Positions 57,331-64,000 of a DNA stretch of 64,000 nucleotides are shown piece after piece. The DNA is from Vombatus ursinus (Eukaryota; Chordata; Mammalia; Diprotodontia; Vombatidae), in contig NW_020949602.1 of assembly GCF_900497805.2 (NCBI RefSeq), forward strand, positions 7,063,380-7,127,379, given 5' to 3'. The notes beneath the pieces are model-generated. The model had not been told where the DNA came from. It searched no databases and saw only the letters and a list, made by a program, of their open reading frames with translations. Numbering within the stretch: the stretch's first letter is position 1; each line of letters opens with the position of its first letter. Made by a program: the position numbers and the translations under genes.

Positions 57331-58820
57331 ACCTATGCTTAAATCATCCCCTTGCATCCTGCCTGATATGAGCTGAACTGCTTCCTTTGATGTGATGTGG
57401 AGAGGCCTCCCCCATGTGGCGATAAAGTGCCATTACAGGCGTCGTGTCCACTCCTGGGTGAGATCCCATTTACAATCATCTCAATTCAAGGACTACCTTA
57501 CATTAAGCACTTTCTTTGTGTAAGACATCACATTGGGGCTAAGCATACAAAAAAAAAAAGCAAGAGATTGTCCCATCCCTTACCAGGCTTAAGTACTCGT
57601 GATGTTTCCTTCCAGCAAAACAGTTCTCCATATTCCCACTGTCTGTCTAAATTCACAGAAGAGACAGGGCTGAATTCTGGTTCTAGATTCCTGGAAGTTT
57701 AGACCTGAAAGAAACCTCAGAACCCCCTCCCCTAATAGATTCTATTCATTTCCAAATTCCTACTCTACCCTCTAGTGCTTGGTGTTGTGTTCTGGGTATG
57801 ATAGCTACTTAATCAATGGGTGTTGAATGGCAAAAAAATGCTAGAATGCTCTCAACTAGCATGGGGAAACTGAGGCCCAGAGTGGAAAAGTGACTTGCCT
57901 AAGTTCATAAAGTTAGTGCCAGAGCCGTGACAAGAATACAGTGATTCTGATTCTCCAGAACAAGGCATGATCATAAGGTATACATTCATACACACATATA
58001 TGCACAGGTGTACTGGAGCCACTTCAAACTGGCTTTTCAGAGCCGATTGTTAAATTTTCAATGTGAACATTTGCACCTCAGAAATCACCAAATGCTCCAA
58101 ATTGGGGCTTGGTTTATTGTTTAGGTTTAATAGAGTGACAGAGAAAATGGTAATAATGTCAATGTGAATGAGGCAGAATAAACTTAAAAATGTGTTCTGC
58201 ATATATTTTTCCCTAGAGAGATGGTTGTTAAATATTCACCAGCATCCCCCAAATAGCCTTTTACATATTATTGCAGGTGCCATATTAACTGAGCGCTTAG
58301 TCTTTCCTATTTGATCTTGAGTCTGTAAGAGACTTGAATGATTCTGATTTGAAAGTTGTCAGGAATCAAACACAACGGGATCATAGACTCAAGTACATGG
58401 AGGAGACCTCAGGGTCTCCGAAGGTCCTTCCAATTTTGGGAGTCTGTGATTCTATCCTGAAGAACTCCCCATTTAGTCTGAGCTGTGCCTAAATGAGATT
58501 CCCCCCATGCCAAGATGACAAAGATTCAGTTAATCTTGGTTTGAGGGGCTAACACATAGGAAGTACTTTGCTAACTTTAAAATGCTACAGAAATCCTAGA
58601 TATTCTTATTTTCATTATTACTATTATTCAATATTATGAGGGTTAGAGTTCCCAGTGAAGGGAACCCAATACCTTCCAGAGCAGCTTACTACAGCCACAA
58701 TCAGTTATTAGGAAAGTTTTCCTTCATCATTGTTCCAGCCATATCCAACTCTTCATGATCCACCCCCATGTTCCTTTCTCTGCCATTCTATCATATTTCA
58801 TGGTGGAATTGGATGGGGAA
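57331..58820. other. Gene-free stretch
   Basis: It contains a decayed SINE near 57,845-57,950, an L3/CR1-like tail near 58,380-58,460 and otherwise unassigned DNA. No exon was recognised. Confidence 0.5.
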
Positions 58821-58824
58821 CTGC

Positions 58825-59040
58825 ACAGGCCAAGACAAAATGGTACAATGGATTGATCATGGCACTTGGAGTCAGGAACGCCCTAGGTTCATATTCTTCC
58901 TTGGACTCTTACTAGCTACATAACCTTTGAAAAGTTTTCAACTTCCCTGTCACCCAGTTTCCTTACCTGTAAAAAGAGGGGGTTGAACTTAATGGCCTCT
59001 GCAATCTCTCCCAGCTCCCAATCTATGATCCTATAGCTGT
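58825..59040 (+). mobile_element. tRNA-derived SINE, decayed
   Basis: Text: 'aatggtacaatggattgatc', 'acttggagtcaggaacgccc', 'ggttgaacttaatggcctct'. Confidence 0.65.
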
Positions 59041-59608
59041 GGGACATTTAATTTTTTTCATGGGTTGCCAGGGTCAAAGAATTCACCACCTGGTGGCCAG
59101 CCTACCAGTGATTAGCATTTCTGTTCTGAGCTGGGTTAGTCCTCAGGCCACAGACTCAGTATGCCACTTGGGTCTCACTGGAAACATTTTCAACAAGGTA
59201 AAACCTCCCAGAGCTTACACAGTACTGGTAGAGCCTTATAGAACTCAGGGTCCCTATACAAAGCATGAAAGTAAGAATTTATGGAGGCAAAGAGAAAGTA
59301 GTAAGCTGATTCACATTTCTATAATGATTTCAGGTTTGTAGAATACTTGGGTGGCCCCCAAATCCAAGTATTATACTCACAGTGTCTTTCAACCATCCTA
59401 GGCTGCCAACATACATAAGCCCAGTAAGGTAGCTGGTAAAGACTCTCACATACAAAGGATTTAAGCAGGAAGGAGTATTGGGCGCCATCTGATCCACCCC
59501 CTTCATTTTCATAGATGAAAATTCTGAGTTCCAGAGAAGTGGGGTGACTTGCCCAAAGTCACGTAGATCAGCACCAGAGATGGGTCTTGAACTAAGGTCT
59601 TTGGATTC

Positions 59609-59611
<3 letters not shown>

Positions 59612-59655
<44 letters not shown>
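59612..59655. repeat. (GT)~21 microsatellite
   Basis: A pure GT run lies inside a decayed antisense SINE end (about 59,500-59,612). Confidence 0.95.
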
Positions 59656-59819
59656 CTTTCTGTCAGATGTGTGGTCTGGGAGTTTGGTGGTATTTTTTTT
59701 TTATTTTTTGTAGGGGAGTTAGAATGGATGGAAGTTGCAGAGAGAATGCCACCTGACAGTTATCACGGTCCAACAATACAAGTAGTCATTCTAGGAGACT
59801 GCAGGTTCTCCCTCAATGG

Positions 59820-60210
59820 AAGCCCTCAAGCTGAGGCAAGATGACTACTTCTCCGTTGGTTTATGGTATAGATTCTTTTTTGCAAGGGCAGGTTAGATTC
59901 AATGACCCCTGAGCTCCCTTCCAATTCTGAGAGTCTGTGATTTTATCCTGAAAAACTCCTGAAGCATGAGTCACCGCTGCAGCATCCCCAATAAGCACTT
60001 AGTCATTCAGTCTCCACTTGAAGACCTCTGGTGACAGTGAACTCCCTACCTTTTGAGGCATCCCATTCCACTAACTGGCATCCCTTATAGTTAGGCCACT
60101 TTCTTTAATACGGAACTAAAATCTACCTCTTGTAGATTCTAACCGTTGGTCCCAGTTCTGCCTACTGAGGCCAAGTACAAATGGTCTAATCCCTCTTCTG
60201 CTTGAGGACA
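59820..60210. repeat. Two L3/CR1 3' pieces in opposite orientation
   Basis: The plus-strand tail lies at about 59,820-59,945 ('gagctcccttccaattctga'). The antisense piece lies at about 59,990-60,210 ('ccacttgaagacctctggtg', 'gcatcccattccactaactg'). Confidence 0.6.
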
Positions 60211-60365
60211 CGTATCTAAATTCCACTTTGGCCACATTACTTACGTGACTTTGGACAAATCACTTAATCTCCCTGGGCCTGAATTTCTACCTCTGTAAAA
60301 TGAAGGTATTGGTGTAGATGATTACCTCTAAGGCTTACTCAAGCTCTAAATCTGTGAACCTCTGA
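60211..60365 (+). repeat. Decayed tRNA-derived SINE
   Basis: Text: 'cttactcaagctctaaatct' preceded by 'ctacctctgtaaaatgaagg'. Confidence 0.55.
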
Positions 60366-61459
60366 CTGACACCCTCCCACCTACTTAACCAAGCTGCCTC
60401 CCTCATTCCCCAATATTTTACCAAGCCCTTCTTTGAAGCCAAGTATTCTCGGGCCTATATTCTGGATTGAGAATCTAAACACACATCCATTGTATAAGTC
60501 ATTGTTGCCCCTGCCTCCCCCAAAAAAGTCATAAATCACATTTTGAGAGTGTGTTCTTTTTTGCATCTTTTTCTAATCAGAGGTTAATGGCCATATATCC
60601 ACACCCCAGGAGTCTGGGGCTCTTTGTGGTCTGGTGCCTGGAAAAAATGCTTAGGAACAGATGTCCACATAGCCTAAGGAACTCTGTCAGCTGGGATCTG
60701 TTCCAGGGTTCTCATACCTCTGGGTATAACTTGGTCCTGGCCAGTGGTGCTAATGAGACCCAGGTTAAGGGTTTGATCTGAAGAGAAAGACCTTGTTCCA
60801 TGGCCTTTGGCTGTGCCCTTGACATTGGCTAGTCCACATGCAGACCACCATCTTGGGAATGGATGACATTAGTCCTGGGGCATGGGGAGTGTGAAGAAGG
60901 AGTGGGAAAGGGAATGCGGATTTCCTAAGAAGAACTCAGAGAACTTTTCTAGCTGAGGGTAAAGTAGTAGAATGACTTATTTTCATTTATTTTTTTCTCC
61001 TCTTGTTTGCTCATAACTTACCCATTCTTGGAAGCCTGGAACGATCCAGGTTCTCCTACCCCAACTGCTCCTTCCTGCATGAATCTCTCCTTTCTGTATA
61101 TGACAGTGGGAACAGTAAAACATATGCATTTCAGTTCCAACTTGGATGTAATGTGTGAGTGACCTTGGGTGTTTCCCTGTCAAGCAACCTCTAGCTTCAA
61201 TTTCCTCATTTCTGTAATAAGGACAGCAACAGCAATACTGCCTCTTCCCTTCCCAAGTCGTGAGAATCAAAGAAAGCAATTGGTATTATAGAGTTTATAA
61301 AAAAAAAAACAAAAAAAAACAAACCTTGAGTCAGAAAATCTAGATTCAAATTCTATTCTTCACCAGGCTATTTGCCTTTACCTTTTTTTCTTCAAATTTA
61401 TTTTTATTCCAAACTTGATAAAAACCAAATGAAGTGGGCATTTCCATGTCCATAGAAGA
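60366..61459. other. Gene-free stretch
   Basis: It holds an A-rich run near 61,300-61,320 and a SINE-like piece near 61,130-61,260. The longest open frame (98 codons, minus strand, 60,983-61,279) has no recognisable feature. Confidence 0.5.
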
Positions 61460-61482
61460 ACAGGAAAATATCTATCTATCTA

Positions 61483-61519
<37 letters not shown>

Positions 61520-61535
61520 ATATCTATATATATAA
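61460..61535. repeat. (TCTA)n(TCTG)n(TCTA)n microsatellite
   Basis: Tetranucleotide repeats pass from TCTA to TCTG and back, ending in a TATA-rich stretch. Confidence 0.95.
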
Positions 61536-62190
61536 CTATAGATTTTCATTTGTAAGAGGTAATATTTGAACTCAGTTTCTCTGATTCCAGAGCACTGTGC
61601 CACACTTCCTCCCAAAAGGAGAGCACCCGCTTCGATGAAGGGGATAAGGAATAGAATAAGTATTTATTCCATTATTAAGGTTTACATGACTTAAGCTCAA
61701 GACCTATGTGAGTTAGTAGAAGGATCTGTGATATCTGAAAAGGGCAGGCAGCTTCATTTTTGTCTTCATATTCCCAGTGCCCCTCATAATGCCCGCTACA
61801 TACTTGGCATATGACAAATGCTTATTAAGGTATTGATTAGGACACAATAGTTGTTACCGAGTATTTGAAGACCTGATATGTGGGGACGGATTAGCTTAGT
61901 TCTACTTGGCCCCTGAGGGTGCAACCCATAACAATGGGTAGAATTTGTGGAGAGGCAGATTTAAGATTGATATTTGGAAAAACAGTATTGGCATTTATAG
62001 CTTTCCAAGAGTGGAGAATAGGAGCAAGTGAAATTCCCCTAGCAAAGACTAGGTGACCACTTATTGGGTATGGATAGACTTTGCATGTGTATGTATGTGC
62101 CTGTGCATGTGCGCATGTGTGTGTGGGGATGGGGGGGAACGTATGTGGGCTGGGTATGCTTAGTTCTCATTCAGGTAGGGGCAGGGCTAG
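61536..62190. other. Gene-free stretch
   Basis: It contains a short 'gaatagaataagtatttatt' repeat piece and a TGTGTG-rich run near 62,082-62,130. No exon is seen. Confidence 0.5.
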
Positions 62191-62194
62191 ACCA

Positions 62195-62440
62195 GGGATT
62201 CTTAATCTTTTATTGTATCATGGACCCTTTTGTCAATCTAGTGAAATCTTCAGATCCTTCAGAATAACATTTGTTTCCTGCATTCCTAATTGAAGGAAAT
62301 TCTAAGTTTCAGTTAGAAGTTAGTGAAAATAAGGATAAATGGAATTCCCCACCCCCATCCAAGTTCATGGACCTGTTAAAATCCATCTATGGATCCTTTC
62401 AGGGTCTTTGCATCCCAAGTCAAGAGCTCCTGAACAAGAC
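62195..62440 (-). mobile_element. hAT DNA-transposon remnant
   Basis: Ends read 'accagggattcttaatcttt' and 'cccaagtcaagagctcctga'. Inside, 'tcatggacccttttgtcaat' matches the hAT family of 34,834-35,040. Confidence 0.65.
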
Positions 62441-63260
62441 AAGAGTGCCCTGATTTCCCTTCCCAGCTCTAAGATTTGAAGACTCTATGAAACAAAGAAC
62501 CTTCATATCCCAGCTGGTAGCACATTTGTTAAGGTATTTGAGAGCTTTTCAGCCTTGGATACCAAATGTTTACCAGCTCTTAGGGTTTCTGGCTCCAAGT
62601 TACTCAGCTTCTCAGTGGTCCCTTTATTTATTTCATTTTTCTTAATCACCTACAGATGACTTCAACCACCAGGCACTGGGCTCTCAGTTCCCCCAGGTTC
62701 AAAGGAGGTGTGAAACTTCTCTGGGGCATGGAATCCAGATGCCAACATCCAAAGCGCCAAGTGTAGCCTTGAAGTAGAAGTGAATTAACATGCTCTGTAC
62801 CCAGGGACTCTGACAGAGGTCATACATAGAAACTTTCAGAGGAAGGGAAGACCAATATTAAGGACACACCAGGTCTGGGAGGAGAAACAGAGAGCAAAAG
62901 GACTCCACCGTCCTGGGGAAGGAGCCATGAAAGTGAGCGTTAGTTTGAGTGAGTCCAAGGCTATGAAGGAGTAAATTGTTTAAAAAGCATTGGGGGAGGG
63001 GGGGAGAAGATAACAAAATACAAACAAACAACCTCTTTCCCTTTGTAAAAATGTAAATGAGAGACCCTGATGGAAATCAGTAGGAAGGGGACCAGAGTTA
63101 AATCAACAATTCTCAGATTCTTTTATGCTTCGGTAGCTTCCAATTACTCTGAGTGCTGCCACCATTTGTTAATTCTTTGTCTCACTAATATATCCTGTAC
63201 TACCCCAAACCCTCTATTCTTTGCTTTTGCTCATTCTGTTCCCTATCCAAGGCCTTTTTT
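62441..63260. other. Gene-free stretch
   Basis: No repeat family or exon was recognised, apart from purine-rich text near 62,990-63,010. Confidence 0.45.
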
Positions 63261-63262
63261 AC

Positions 63263-63263
<1 letters not shown>

Positions 63264-63328
<65 letters not shown>

Positions 63329-63338
63329 NNNNNNNNNN

Positions 63339-63385
<47 letters not shown>

Positions 63386-63600
63386 CATCTATCTATCTAT
63401 ACATATGCACATATATATATCTATGTATATATGCACATATATACACACACACATATACACACCCACATATATATTTATGTATGTATGTATATGTATGTAT
63501 ATATATATTTCTATTATCTATCTGTCATCTCTATCATCTACCTATCTTCCTATATCTCCCTATCTGTCTCTATCTTTCTATATCTATATCTATATCTAGA
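63264..63600. repeat. (TATC)n microsatellite with assembly gap, then TA/CA-rich arrays
   Basis: The TATC array is broken by ten N at 63,329-63,338 and continues into ATATACACAC and TCTATATC text. The long frames reading SIYL are artefacts. Confidence 0.95.
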
Positions 63601-63704
63601 GAGATTTTAACATTCTTTGTTTTCATATCTTCTTGAATTTCTAAAAATCTCTTCTTCTGCCCTTACCTAAACAGCCATTCCTTATAAAAAGGGGGGGGGT
63701 GAGG

Positions 63705-63770
63705 AAATATGCATTTATTAGGCACTTACTATGTGCCATGAATGGTCCATAGCACTAGGGGATACAAATA
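63705..63770. repeat. 'gcacttactatgtgccatga' repeat piece
   Basis: A short copy of the repeat family at 19,182. Confidence 0.5.
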
Positions 63771-63771
63771 G

Positions 63772-64000
63772 AAGCAATTCCCTGACTGATAAATGTTCAA
63801 AGGAAATGAGCAGGCAGTTTTCCAATGAAGAAATCAAAACATTTCATAATCATACGAAAAAAATTTTCTAAATCATTATTTATTAGAGAAATGAAAATTA
63901 AGACAACCTTGAGTTACCATTTTACACCTACCAGATTGGCTGAAATGATTGAAGGGGAGGGCGACCAGTGTTGGAGTGGATGTGGAAACATTGGGACACT
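63772..64000 (+). mobile_element. L1 LINE, ORF2 C-terminal region, runs off the window
   Basis: Text 'gataaatgttcaaaggaaat', 'tatttattagagaaatgaaa' and 'cctaccagattggctgaaat' matches L1 text at 5,955-6,150 and 9,395-9,590. Confidence 0.85.

Noticed and set aside
57037-57371. Arg/Glu-rich and Leu/Ser-rich frames
   Set aside because: They are by-products of the TG and GAGACA microsatellite.
12128-63600. Tandem arrays considered as CRISPR or satellite structures
   Set aside because: Units are 2-6 bp microsatellites or an irregular minisatellite; no spacer-repeat alternation and no prokaryotic context.
63070-63636. 188-codon frame with SIYL repeats, and similar frames at 26,146-26,462
   Set aside because: They arise from (TATC)n arrays and cross assembly gaps.
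55440-64000. Search for a neighbouring gene such as HOOK1, expected near CYP2J in mammals
   Set aside because: No exon with recognisable coding sequence and splice sites was seen in this part of the window.

Overview
The window is vertebrate nuclear DNA and almost certainly from a marsupial. Interspersed repeats fill most of it, and their types point to Metatheria: L1 with its half-L1 (ORF1-only) derivatives, tRNA-derived SINEs with a 'gcagctaggtggcacagtggatagag' type head, Mar1-like SINEs with a Bov-B/RTE-like part, old L2 and L3/CR1 pieces, and hAT DNA-transposon remnants. An Australian marsupial is possible from the SINE type, but I cannot prove it. Nothing prokaryotic or viral-genomic is present.

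The only genic content I can support is two tandem CYP2J-like cytochrome P450 loci, both on the minus strand. Copy A (right to left) has an intact exon 1 (14,776-14,988, signal anchor plus PPGPPG hinge) and an intact exon 2 (11,455-11,617), with good splice sites and a TATA box at 15,151. Its exons 3-9 would lie beyond the left edge. Copy B (46,968 to 32,569) keeps exons 1, 2, 6, 7, 8 and 9. Exons 1, 2 and 6 carry coding lesions, the donors after exons 1 and 7 read AT, exon 6 has a GC donor, and exons 3-5 are missing. Exons 8 and 9, including the heme-thiolate loop, are undamaged. Copy B is called a pseudogene.

The 5' halves of the two loci lie in a segmental duplication: about 6,540-24,147 (A) matches about 42,486-55,440 (B), at a spacing near 32 kb. 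Each copy has since gained its own insertions and deletions: a half-L1 and SINEs in A, a SINE in B, a deletion of about 0.6 kb in A and of about 1 kb in B. A 139-bp block in intron 1 is nearly identical between copies while flanking DNA has drifted much further.

Layout: 1-1,460 decayed repeats; 1,462-10,380 L1 with a nested half-L1; 10,380-16,110 copy A 5' end; 16,110-24,147 upstream DNA of A with L2 and SINEs; 24,148-25,350 an endogenous retrovirus fossil; 25,430-31,670 minus-strand L1 pieces; 32,345-46,968 copy B; 47,000-55,440 upstream DNA of B; 55,440-64,000 repeats and microsatellites with no gene seen. Two 10-base N gaps sit inside (TATC)n arrays. I found no undescribed biological system. 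The points of most interest are the decay pattern of copy B, the conserved intronic block, and the minisatellite grown inside a hAT remnant upstream of both promoters. All similarity statements rest on reading by eye and on family knowledge; no database search or alignment was run.
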